NCBI GenBank assembly: GCA_948567375.1
Contig: OX419756.1
Location: 33,432,333-33,496,332 of the forward strand
Direction of reading: 5' to 3'
DNA length: 64,000 nt
From: Lunularia cruciata
Lineage: Eukaryota > Streptophyta > Marchantiopsida > Lunulariales > Lunulariaceae
The notes under the pieces were generated by a model that worked only from the letters and a program-made list of their open reading frames with translations, did no database searches and was not told where the DNA came from. A program made the translations under genes and the position numbers. Below, piece by piece: positions 50,351-62,000 of the stretch (the stretch's first letter is position 1; each line of letters starts with the position of its first letter).

Positions 50351-52735
50351 TATACACATAATAGTTTTCATGACATTTGTAGCGCCATAGCTAATTCTTT
50401 TGATGTTGGAGTGTTAGTCTTGGCAATTAGAGTTATACCACTAGTTGCTCAAAGAATACTTAATGGTATCCATATTTAATGTCAAGGCTATTGATCACAC
50501 GTTTAGAGCTACCAATTGTTACACCATTTGCATCATCAATAGTACCATTAGTGTTGGAGTGCTAGATCAAGTATAGAGTGTCATACCTTCAAAGTATAGC
50601 TCTAAAGAGCACACTTCTCTAATGTTGAGCCTTCAAGGTCCCTTTTATGGTGGATAAAGATAGGCTAGCGTCACTTGGAGAGTCTTAGCTTGAGTGAGTA
50701 TAGATGATAGTGTAATTGATGCTTGTTGTTGGCAATTTATGGAGTTGAAAGTGCAATTTTTGATCCAAGTTGAGTGTATGATTGATTTGATTAATTGTGG
50801 TACTTTAGAGTTCATGTGTGACTTCTATATGAGTTGTGCTTCTATATTGTATGATGTTGACACCAATGTATGTTGTATAGTGATGTATGTAATACATACA
50901 TCACTATACAACTGTTTCTCTAGGTATCACTAGTGGTGTGTGTTGCTGATGTTAGGTACAGCTTGAGTGTGGTACATTTGGTGTTGCTTGTATGTTGCAA
51001 GGTGTGGAATTGGTGGGTATAAGTTTCTTTTAATTTCGAAGTATAATTGACCAAAAAATATTCAAATTCTTAGGTGAAGGATGATGTATTCAAATTCTTG
51101 TGTTAGAGATTTTAATTCTTGAAGCGATTCTCAAATTATGGGGTTAGATATTCAAATTTTTGAAGGTGAAGTATTCAAATTTTAGAGTTAGAATTGCATT
51201 AGTTTTCCAAGAAAAATTATATTATTTATTTGAAATATCTAAAATTTAGGTTTAGATATACATTATTTGTCCAAGAAATATTATATTATGGTATGATCTA
51301 TCCAAATTTTTGGGAGTTAATTATCATCTACAATGACAAATTTGAATTCAAATTTAAGATAGAGATATAACAAATGAGGTTTGCTTACAAATCAAGATTT
51401 GCTCTATTGTGTGAAAGTGATCTATCCTAATGATGGGATCAGATCTATTATATGCAAAAATAGAACAATGCCTTGACTGCTTTGACAATTGATGTGTGAG
51501 GATGACTATGGGTCTTGGGACAAGAAGATGAAGAGTCACCTTTGGTGGTGGGGTACACACGTTTAAAGAAAAGGTGCCTCCTTACATGTATATGTTTTGC
51601 CCAAGAGCAAGGCAAAGGAAAATTTATTCATTTGTAATGAAGGAGATTGAAAGATTTGAAATTTAGGAGAGGAAGGGTAAGAAGATTGCAAGAGAGATGA
51701 GAAGAAGCAAGAGAGGAGAGAGAGAAGAAGCATTGATAATGAGTAGAAAGAAGAGAAAAGATTGAGCATTACAAATAACAAGAAGGTGTGAGATATGCCT
51801 AACATGGAGGATTTTCATGAGGGAGAAAAGCTCATTGATTTCTATCCTATTGTAGATCACGTGACTTATATCAAGTAGGGGTGGTTAGACAGGAATTAGG
51901 TCAAAAATTCAGTTGGATCAATTTGAGAAGAGGACCTGGATGCACTTGGATTGAAGGCATGCCTTGGAATGAAATACTCATGTCCAAATGTAAGTAATTC
52001 TTCACCATTAAGTGACAATATAATTCAATTTGAGTTTAAATAAAGACTATGTTACCATATTTTCCCCCAACCCCACATAAACCCATGGACAAACATCCCA
52101 CAAAGTTATCTTGTTGGGGATTTGATAGTAAACCTTGCTTATATCCAATAGATGGAGCAAACTACCATCAAAACTCCAAACAAATCCCAACAAAATCTTT
52201 CTATGTGGCAAAACCTTCAACAAACCTCATTCTTGCACCAAAATTTGCAAGAAAATGCCATCTCTATACTTGCAAACCCCAATCTCCAATGAATGATATC
52301 CATTTAGCCCAAGTGAACCATTTCCCAATGCAAGCCACCACCAACACTTTGAGCAAACTTCTTTGTTTCCCTACCAAACCCTCCTCTCTTGCACAAGTGA
52401 AGTCCAGTCTTGCACAAGCAAACCACTTACCTCCATGAATTAACCCCTACTTGTGCAAGAAAACCCTCTACCTTTGTGAGAAAACTCCTTGATGGTAAAG
52501 AAAACTCCCTTGTGTCCAAGTAACCTTAATCTTTGTGGGTATGTCTTTGCTTTTTTGAGTTGGTTTTAGTTTTTGATCTTCTTTCTATCTCTATTCTAGC
52601 AAGTTTGTTTATGAATAGAGTTTGTGAGCACATGGGATGGGGATACATACAAGGAGAGTTAGTGGGAGACTATTCTTATCGACACTTAGGGGTATCTAAG
52701 AGGCTTTTGCTCTAGAGAGTGGGAGTACAAGAGGG
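50351..52735. other. Mobile-element-derived DNA, no gene recognised
   Basis: AT-rich, with scattered short frames. 50694-50933 contains the duplicate described at 48040-48150. 51560-51860 is purine-rich on the plus strand and reads as decayed, charged, possibly coiled-coil coding DNA. Nothing here can be named. Confidence 0.4.
50872..50912. repeat. Perfect foldback, 19-bp arms, 3-base spacer
   Basis: GTTGTATAGTGATGTATGT, AAT, then its exact reverse complement. It sits at the right end of the duplicate at 50780-50890. Confidence 0.85.
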
Positions 52736-53248
52736 ATGCGGTCTATTCCTTATCATGATTCCTTATTCTATGGATGCAAGATTGGTTTCCTATGTAAGAC
52801 CACAAGGAGACATCTTGCTTGGAAATATGTATACGCAAGATGTAGAAATTTTTTCCAAATAATGAGTTCACTTATCATTGCCACTAGGAGGCCCAAGGTG
52901 GTGCATGAGCATCTTGCATTCAATATCAAAACAAAGATGGAGAGCTCTAGAGAGGATTATGATTGGGAAGAGCTGATGCTATGGCCTGTTAAGAATGAGA
53001 TGACATTCTTATTGGATCATCTCAACCATCCAGATGGTAGATGGTTCAAAATGATATTCATAGGACATTTTATCACTCATATCTTATTGGAGAGTGGATT
53101 GATGGGTGAAGATAAGGTTACATACAATAGCACTAAGAGGAAGAGTAGTTCTTTGCTCCTGAGGCTGCCAAGGATGAGGACAAGGATGGTAAGTGAGATT
53201 AGGTTAGAGATTCCTTCTAAAAGCTATATGTTTTTGCATTTGTATTAG
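52736..53248 (+). other. Uncharacterised 170-codon open frame, probably mobile-element remnant
   Basis: An open frame with a basic, aromatic-rich sequence (DGRWFKMIFIGHFITHILLESGLMGEDKVTYN near the middle to end). I do not recognise a domain. Its surroundings are retroelement debris and no splice-compatible exons were found, so a host gene is unlikely, but the length and the lack of stops make it worth a database search. Confidence 0.3.
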
Positions 53249-54200
53249 TGTTTTACTCTACTTAATAAATCATATTGACCTTGCATAAGTTCTTGTTTTT
53301 ATGAATTTGATTGATTTGATATTGAAATTTATTTGTGCACAATTTACAATTCATATGTTAATCCTTTAAAAGATCCCATCTTAGATTGTGGAGTTGTGAG
53401 AGGACAAGAGGAGTATTTTACACTACCTATTGTGAGATTAATGCATAATGAGGAGCCTCTACCATCATTTTGACATGAGAAAGAAGAAGAGCTAGGAGGT
53501 GTTGACCTAGAGGAGAGAGAGTTGCATGCAAGGGGACATATTGTGACAACTTGGCAAATATCACTTTTGCGGTAATTATTAAGTAAAGTTTGTTCACACA
53601 AAGCTATGAGTCAGAAATGTTCAAATATGAAGTCAAACAATAACAAACAGTTCTTCTTGGTTGGATATTTAATCTCTCAGGTAGAAACCACACCCAGAAG
53701 AGAGTAACAAGCACTAGATCACAATCTTATCACAAATCACAACACCCATAATCACAAATCATTCAAATCTTTCAAAACAAACTTGATTGTGATGATTCAG
53801 TCTCTCCCAAAAATGGCTACTTTGTTGCAAAACAACTTCACCTTAGAATTGTGTTCCACCCCTCCACTAAAGCACAACTTCCTCAATCAAAATTGTTTTG
53901 CACCAATCTTGTGCTACACTCCCAAATGTAGAATACTACCAACACTACAATTTCTTTCAAATTTGTCAATGCATTGCTTTGATTGCACTTCACTTAGGAT
54001 CAAACACACAGAATTAAGATCAAGGCTACGGAATCCAACACCCAACATGCACATTGATTTTCTCTTTGAAATGATCCACACACTCACAAACACAACCACA
54101 AGATTGATACTCGGAAGTAGGCTGAAGCGACGAGTACTAAGAGACAACACTTTGCTTTATCTATTTTCAAGAATATGAAACTGAGCAACAGCACACTGCA
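53249..54200. other. No gene recognised
   Basis: Open frames on both strands (for example 53783-54178 plus) overlap one another and have no recognisable domain. Confidence 0.4.
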
Positions 54201-54896
54201 AATGCCTCCTTTAAATAGAAAAAGCCCTTTAGCAATTATCTAACTCCCTAAATTTTTTCCTAACAACTTTACCAACCTGTAGATCCAAAATGACAATGCA
54301 GCTCTTCATATCTACCTCCTCAAACCTCAAAACTATTACTACTCCAATCCAATGTCAACTTCTACTTCGGCTTCTAAACCCAAGGTCCCTTCTTTTGCTT
54401 CTCTTTCTTTGGGTTCTACAACTACTACGTCTTCTACCAATTCTAACATATTTTCATTTTGAACTGCAATTGAGGGTATTGGTATCACAACCTACTCTTC
54501 TCTAAAGTCTCAAATGACAAATCCAAAGTCACTTGAACTTCTACCTCTCTTACTTTGGGTGTGACATATATAGTACTCCAAAGATTATCTTATTCCAATT
54601 TAACAAAACCTAACCTAATAGAAATATTATTCTCTACATCTGACATCTTTCTATCCATCCAAGTTTTGAGACTGATTAACAAGTCATTTAAGTCCTTATC
54701 CTTTGCATTCTTACGGATCGTCTCATGCATAAGCAATCTTAACTCATGTAGCCTCAATTCCTCCATTATTACTTAAGCTTCAGTGGTTAATCTCACCTTC
54801 ATCTCTATAATTGCTTCCTTGAAAAATTCCGTTGACTGCTTCTTCTGTCTTTCCTCCTCCATCACAACTCCAATTACTTTCAATTCATCTTCATAC

Positions 54897-54985
54897 AAAA
54901 ATTGACCAATATATCAAGGAGTTGGAAGATCACACAACACCTGGCTGTGCGATCTTCCAACTCCTTCACATATTGGTCAATTTTT
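54897..54985. repeat. Long foldback, 40-bp arms
   Basis: Arms 54897-54936 and 54946-54985 are reverse complements with three mismatches and a 9-base spacer. Because the right arm encodes part of the minus-strand coiled-coil remnant, the left arm looks like an inverted secondary copy of it. Confidence 0.85.
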
Positions 54986-55398
54986 GCTCTAATGTCTTCA
55001 CACGATCTTGCAACCTCCCTTCTTCTTGATGGCACTTGGTTAATTCAAGTTGCTAGGCTGCTGTCTTCTCTTCTACTTTCTATCAAAATGCATCAAGCTC
55101 CTCCTCCTTAGCTTCAACCAATTCCTTTCCATTGTTTTTCTCTAATGTTACTTTGGCTTCTAACTTTTCTACCAAAAGTCTCTCTTGCGTGACTTCCTTC
55201 ACTTTCACTGCCAACTTTCTTCCTTGCTTCTTGAACTTCTCTTGCAAATTTTCATTTATCTTCTTCTACAATGCTGCATCTACCTGCAACACTTCTCTTG
55301 CTTCCTCTCCTTTGGTTATACTCTCTCTCAACTTCAATTTTCAGATTCTTATCTCTCCAACACCTGCAATACATTTGTTACCTTGGAATGCTTACTCT

Positions 55399-55441
55399 AC
55401 ATCTTCTTCTTCTTCTTCTTCTTCTTCTTCTTCTTCTTCTC
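55399..55441 (+). repeat. (TTC)n microsatellite
   Basis: About 14 TTC units on the plus strand, reading as GAA on the minus strand, within the acidic or coiled-coil part of the broken minus-strand protein. Confidence 0.95.
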
Positions 55442-57174
55442 CATTTGCAACAATAGCAGACAAACAAAATCTCAAAGGTACTCTACTCCTTCACACCCTT
55501 CACCCTTGTCTACCTTTTCTTCAGGGATTTCATTAATCTTGCTCTTCTCTTTTGAATCCAATGCTTCACTACGAAGTCGGGATCTTTGTACTTTCAACAA
55601 CTAACGACCTTAGGGTTTACAAGTAGTTCAAAGGATGACATGTCATCCTCTGAACTTTCCTCATTGTCCAAATTGATGATATGATCTGCCACCTTCAAAC
55701 TTTCTCCTTCTTGCATGACTTGCCTTGGCTCAGCCTCCAATCCTCCTTCTTCTTCTATTACCAACTCGGCCATAATCCTCTCTCCTTCCTCATGCTACTC
55801 AATTTCTTCTTGCAGTGAAATCACCTTCTTTTGATCCTTTTGCACCTTGGCTTCTCCCTCACTATCCTCATTGGATTCTTCACTTTGCAAGGTCAACTCC
55901 ACTTCTTCTTCTTGTGACCTCTCCAACGTAGACTCTGCCTCTCCTTCTGATTTGACCTCCTCCCCTTGTGTAGTATTCTGGATGTGCTTTCCTTCCCTTT
56001 GCCCAATCCTTCTTAACTTACAAGGTTGTACTGGAGAGTTCTTTACCTCAGGTTGGCTCCTTTTCTTCTTTCTTGGCATGGGAACATTCATCTTCCTATT
56101 CTATCCCGTTCTTGCATAGTGGTCATCATTGCTTCTCAATTGCCAATATATTGTCACTCCTTGTCATTGGCTTCTTGACATAGATCAAGATGAAAGTGAG
56201 ACACAATTTTCTTCTCATCACTACTCAGCAAGTTCAACCCAAGGTAAAAGTGCACCACAAAAGGAACAAAGTAATGCAGTGATGTCAAACTCCTCCAATT
56301 CAACACCATCTACTGCATCCTCTTATAAAAACACTTTGCCTAGTTTATTGGCTCTCCTGCAAACGTTTTATATAAGAACACCGTCTGCTACTTTGTAACA
56401 TAGGTGTTACGCTTGGATTTAAACAATGCCTTCATTGTGCTTATGATACTTCTCCGCACTAAGTCCCGATAGGTTTCCACCTTGTATCCATTCTTTGTAC
56501 ACTTTGAGGTGAACAAATTTTTGAATTCTTGGGTTTCTTCTACAACTTCTCCTTTCCCCAAGAACGTAGCTCCATGCTCTTCCCCACTCTCTCTACCTAA
56601 CACCAATTTCCAATCTGACACTGTCCATCTAGCTGGATTGCATCTTTTCCCTACCATTTTTGGCCCATCTACATACTTACTGGTCACTATCTCTACCATG
56701 AAATTGAGAAAGCTCAAGTTCCAATTCCATGCAAGGAAGGTAATGCAAAGTTTACTAAGAACTTCAATGCGGGCCATAATGTCTAACCTCCTAATCATTG
56801 GGTTCCTCACTGCCAGTGTAGGGCACTTCCTGATTCCGCTCATTCTACTCTCCTTTGTGCTCCACCTTTGAACGATAATTCTCCCGTCCCCTAGGTGTGC
56901 AATTTTAACTCCATCTGGATTCCAAAAAAATTTACTCACTACCATTCCTCTTCCTTAGTCTCCCTCAAGATGACTTTGCAATGGCACAAGAAATTCACTT
57001 GTCATTCTTCTCCTTCTTGATTTCAATCCTAACCTTATAGTTCAATGTTTCTTAGTCATTCTTCAAATGCTCGTCTACCAAGAGACACCATCTGCATGGA
57101 CTTCTTTGGTCACTGTCACTTTCTCCCACTCATATCTCAACCATTTTAGGTGTGGTATATTCTTGAATGGCCAA

Positions 57175-57206
57175 ACCAATACAAAGTATCCTTACTTTGT
57201 ATTGGT
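57175..57206. repeat. Foldback at the 5' junction of LINE copy 2
   Basis: Perfect 14-bp arms ACCAATACAAAGTA and its reverse complement around TCCT, ending four bases before the first LINE-derived base. TTACTTTG occurs at 57192-57199 and again right after the LINE tail (57781-57788), consistent with a target-site duplication. Confidence 0.8.
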
Positions 57207-57210
57207 ATTG

Positions 57211-57782
57211 GCGACATTGGAGATTGGAGCCTATTGCACTTCGAGAGGTGATCAAGGAGCAGTTTTTACTTCGCTTATGGCAGCAACCCGGTACCAAGAT
57301 GGTGTTCTATCAGCAGTTTGTAAATCCTATGTTGGTGTATTGTGAGCAAGATTATCTCTTGGCTAGGATTTCTACTTCATTGAGACATGTTATCGCTCAA
57401 TATAGAACTAGTTCTCATAGACTAGAAGTAGAACAAGGACGTTGGCAGCAGATAGAGCACTCCATGCGACTTTGCAAATTGTGTATTATGAGCAAAGTTG
57501 AGGATGAGCATCATGTGTTTGTTGATTGCCCTTGTTACATGCAGATTAGAGTTAGACATCAGATTACTTGCAGTGACTTCTCAACTCTCTTACAGGTTGA
57601 AGCTTTAGCATTAGGGAAGTACATGACAGAAGTTAGTTTACATCGGACCAATTTGTTACAAATTGGTCCGATGCCCTAGGCCCTTGCCTAGGCTCACATT
57701 TCATGTGTTTTGTATTGTGTTTCCAGACTTTTGACTCTTTGGGTCTTTCGGGCTTTATATTTCATTGTTTCATTGTTTCATT
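57211..57782 (+). mobile_element. LINE copy 2, severely 5'-truncated
   Basis: Contains only the last 160 or so codons of ORF2 (open to the stop at 57677-57679) including the CX2CX9HX4C motif, plus the 3' hairpins and the TTTCATTG tail. At diagnostic positions (SLHRTN, ACTTGCAGTGAC) it matches copy 3, not copy 1. Confidence 0.92.
57641..57692 (+). promoter_or_regulatory. Twin hairpins at the LINE 3' end, copy 2
   Basis: Stem I 57641-57673: perfect 16-bp arms (CATCGGACCAATTTGT) around one base. Stem II 57675-57692: CCTAGGC CCTT GCCTAGG. The stop codon is inside stem II. Confidence 0.8.
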
Positions 57783-58878
57783 ACTTTGGACTGAAACCTG
57801 ACAGATCCAATCTGAGCCCTGACCAAATCTGACCCAAAGTAAATTTCTTCAGGTAAGACTCAAAACGTGACTCTCCTTCCTTCTTTTTCACACTTCTTCA
57901 AAAAACCACTTAACACAACTAAATAAAAAGAGGTGGGTACCACACAAACTTAGTGGAGACGTGCATCTTCTTCTTGAGAGAGAATGTATTTTGGCACATA
58001 AGGAGGTTTCCTTCATGACTACAAAGAAGACTAGAGCACAAAGATTACATGACCTAGATAAGGTTGTAGAGGAGAGTGCAAGGGAAGTTGACTTAGTGGA
58101 GAATTGACACCTTTAAGAAGGAGAGTGGTCTACTGAGAAGGAAGAACACTTTAGGACCATGAAGAGTACACAAGTAAAGAGATTAGTTGAGTTAGGTAGG
58201 CTTGTATGCAAGAGAGAGAGATTATACCCAAGAGTATGAAGATCTATAAGAATTTTATGATAGAGAGTTGAATATTACTAGGAAAATGGTAGAAGAAGCC
58301 TATAGAGCTTGTAAGGAGGTAGAGAGAGCTCCTGATGAGTGTAAGAGTGCCTTATAGATATAAAAATGCATATGCAAACTTAGACCAATAGAATAGAAAG
58401 TGTTGCTCATGGGACTCAAACTAGTGAGTTAGATGTCATCTTATAAGACAAGAGTTATAAGTATAGAGATGCAATCTCAAGCCACACAAATGCAACCTCA
58501 TTTTCATGGAGGGAGTAGGAAGAGTCCAATGTAATGACACCCAATATGGACATTGTTGCTTGGAGATAATGAGTTTCATATGATCTTGCACCTCTACTTC
58601 CTTTTTAAGTACTCATGAGAGGATTGAGTGGCTTGAGGAGAGGAATATGACACTAAGAGATGGTGGGGTTCTAGACTTAGGATTTGGTGAGAGTAGATGA
58701 GCTTACATAGGGAGTTCATTGCTCATATCCCTTACACTCAAAAAAGATGGATGAAGATTTTAATTCTAGACGTTTGTTATCTATTGGATGATATGTGTGA
58801 TAATGGTAATCTCTTCTTCAAAAGGTCTATTTTGGTACAATGATTTCATTATAAAGGCAGTAGTATGTAATTTTATGG
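57783..58878. other. Decayed mobile-element DNA, no gene recognised
   Basis: The plus strand from about 58015 reads as a charged, probably coiled-coil protein fragment (MTTKKTRAQRLHDLDKVVEE and onwards) with many stops. No domain is named. Confidence 0.4.
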
Positions 58879-58970
58879 ACAATGAAACAATGAAACAATG
58901 AAATATAAAGCCCGAAAGACCCAAAGAGTCAAAAGGCTGGAAACACAATACAAAACACATGAAATGTGAG

Positions 58971-59022
58971 CCTAGGCAAGGGCCTAGGGCATCGGACCAA
59001 TTTGTAACAAATTGGTCCGATG
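58971..59022 (-). promoter_or_regulatory. Twin hairpins at the LINE 3' end, copy 3
   Basis: Same two stems as copies 1 and 2 (stem I 58990-59022, perfect; stem II 58971-58988) overlapping the ORF2 stop. A structured 3' end is what a LINE reverse transcriptase could recognise when priming at the target. Confidence 0.8.
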
Positions 59023-62000
59023 TAAACTAACTTCTGTCATGTACTTCCCTAATGCTAAAGCTTCAACCTGTAAGAGAGTTGAGAAGTCACTGCAAGTAAT
59101 CTGATGTCTAACTCTAATCTGCATGTAACAAGGGCAATCAACAAACACATGATGCTCATCCTCAACTTTGCTCATAATACACAATTTGCAAAGTCGCATG
59201 GAGTGCTCTATCTGCTGCCAACGTCCTTGTTCTACTTCTAGTCTATGAGAACTAGTTCTATATTGAGCGATAACATGTCTCAATGAAGTAGAAATCCTAG
59301 CCAAGAGATAATCTTGCTCACAATACACCAACATAGGATTTACAAACTGCTGATAGAACACCATCTTGGTACCGGGTTGCTGCCATAAGCGAAGTAAAAA
59401 CTGCTCCTTGATCACCTCTCGAAGTGCAATAGGCTCCAATCTCCAATGTCGCTCAGAAACATTCCACCTTGTGGCCCATGCAATCAGATCTGTATACCAA
59501 CCGACAGATAGAGTGGCACAAAAAGCTTGGTAGGGAAGTCTCTCATGCTCCATGGACCTCACCTTAGTGGCATATGTGATAGCTAAAAACAAAGCTTCAG
59601 CCTCAAGAGGTAAAAATCCTGTTTCAGCAAGCAAGAATACATAAGGAGTTTGAGTCCTCACCCCAAGTTCATCACACAAAAACAATTTCTGAACTTTCTC
59701 CACCTTTTGCCACCATGTCTTCTTAGTACCTGGACCCCAAATCTGAGCACCATAGAGAACCACCGGCTGCACAAGAGATCTGAACAGCACCTTCTTCAAC
59801 TCCCATGTGGTGAGGTGAGCAAGTCTACTGCGGTTCATGAGTGAATACAAAGCTCTAAAGCCTGCATTGATTCTCATCTTCACACAAGTAGACCAACTAT
59901 AGTCATGAGAAAACTCAAGGCCCAAGTACTTATAAGAAGAAACCTGCTCCAATTGCTGTCCATCAAAAAAGAAAGGTGTGACACCTTTAGAACCCACCAC
60001 AATGACCTTGGACTTGTCAAGGTTCACCTCCATCTTTGTTTGATTGCAAAAGCAAAGTAGAGAATCCAACAGCTTTTGTAAACTCTGTGGATTTGTGGAG
60101 AGAAGCACTACATCATCTGCATAAAGGAGTGCATGTATCATCAAAGAGCCAACCTGTACACCTGTAGCTCCAACTTCCATGAGTAGACTCTCTAGATCAT
60201 CGATGAAGATTTCGAACAGAGTTGGAGACAGAAAGCAGCCTTGGATCACACCCATTGTGCTAAGGACATCTTGAGAGCTCAAAGATGAAAGTTTCACAAT
60301 CACTTTCTCATAGAGTCTAGAGATAGCACCAATCAGATCAGCTGAAACACCCACTTCAATGAGTCTCTCACTTAGAGATTTCCTGAGCACCTTATCAAAG
60401 GCCTTCCTGAAATCAATAAAGGCAACATAGAGAGCTCTCCCAACCCCCTTGGATTTGCACCACAAAACATGAAGTACCAATAGGTGGTCCAAAGTACTAA
60501 AGCCTAATCTGAAACCAGCTTGACACTTAGCTCGAATTTTGTGCTTTTCAGCCCAAGTGCTCAACCTTGACTCCAAAATTCGACCATACAACTTGGCAAA
60601 GACACTACCAACAAGTATGGTACGGTAATTGGTGACTACATCTCTCTGGCCAGACTTGTGAATAGGAACTACCTTCTTGAAGCACCATCTATCCGGAAAG
60701 CCACACTTGATTGCCTCATTCAAATGAGAAGTGAGTATTGAAATCAGTTGGCTACCGCCCCACTTCAGAAGTTCAACACATAGTCCATCAAGGTCTTCAG
60801 CCTTACCATTGGCCAACTTCTTCAATTGGTACTTGACATCAGCTTCAGAGATGGTGAGAGCAGATCCAAGGCAAGGTGCCATGCTTGGAGCATTTGGGAA
60901 AAAGTACAAATCCTTCACATAGTCACAAAGCTCATTCAGGTCCAGCGATGGAGATGGAGATCTGATGGTTACTTTCTTCCAGAAAGCCTTGGGATTGCTC
61001 CTCAATTTAGTGCTCAACTCAACTCCTTTGAGTCTTAGAAATGCCCGCTTTTTGCACTTCACCAACTTTTTGTATAAAACAAAAGCTTGATTTTGTGCAA
61101 TCTGATCAAGAGATCTATCCATAGCTTTGATCCTTGCCATTTTGCAATCAGCATCATACCATCTATTGCAAGGGAGACCAAGTCTCTTCCTGTGGGAGCC
61201 TCTTGGAAACAAAGAAGTTGATGTAGATTGAAGAAGTTCAATCAATTGATCACTACGTTGTTGAAAATCAGAACTCCACTCCATAGAACTCAATTTCTCT
61301 TGGATAGCTTGTTGGTACAAGTCTCTCTTGTGAAAATCTAGACGAAGTTTGCCTCTAAAAGCATGGTTTATAGGTAATGTGGTTCTATTGAGGCAAGGAA
61401 AAAGGATGGTACAGGATAGAGGTGCATGGTCTGATTCTGGTTGAGGATCTAAAACAGCAAAATCTGAGACAAGATGGATATCATTAGCTGAAGTGAGCAT
61501 ATAATCTATGGTGCTTGATCCACCTGAGGCAAAGCATGTGCTTTTACAAGTTTCTGGAAATTGAGAAAGGCCATTCAAGATCTTCAAGCTACAATTGGCA
61601 CCAAAGCTCAAAAAGTGCTCACTCATGGAATTGGACATAGGATCTTTGGAAGAGCGTGACCAAGCATTGGAATGGTCTATCAAGCTGTGGAAAGGATCAT
61701 TCTCAAGGTCGCTCAAGTCAGGGATCTGAGAGGCTTGGATCCTAGCATTGAAATCACCAAGAACAAGGACTGCACCTTTACTTTGAAACTCTAACACATC
61801 CTTCGTCAAGGAATGGAAAGGCTGCATGGTGTTGAGAAGTCCACTTGAATAGATTGGTGATGTCAACGGGGCAAAGTAACAAACAGCAATGAAGCAAGGT
61901 GTGGCAACTCCTCCAATCCTCAGCCAATGGTATTGTCCACTTGAATCTTGACCTATCAAAGAGACTGATTTCTCAAAGCCAAATCTGACGTAAGTAGCAA

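Larger units (their letters stand above)
54200..57150 (-). pseudogene. Broken uncharacterised protein, minus strand, mobile-element-like
   Basis: Two longer open pieces lie in consistent minus-strand order. 56945-56388 (185 codons) contains WNLSFLNFMVEIVTSKYVDG and ARWTVSDWKLVLGRESGEE. 56091-55795 (98 codons) begins with a basic, nuclear-localisation-like PRKKKR and becomes strongly acidic (EEEVELTLQSEESNEDSE). Further down to about 54200, all three minus frames carry charged, coiled-coil-like residues broken by stops, including YVKELED near 54960. This suggests one large protein with a globular N-terminal part, a basic-acidic linker and a coiled coil, now shattered. I do not recognise the family. 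A LINE fragment lies just upstream of it at 57211. Confidence 0.4.

Noticed and set aside
48040..50890. The duplicate pair flanking LINE copy 1 as its target-site duplication
   Set aside because: The copies are over 100 bp long, clearly diverged, and the right one lies about 430 bp past the LINE tail.
60731..61038. Plus-strand frames opposite LINE ORF2, also seen opposite copy 1 at 48190-48497
   Set aside because: They are antisense shadows of the conserved RT-coding strand; their conservation follows from ORF2.
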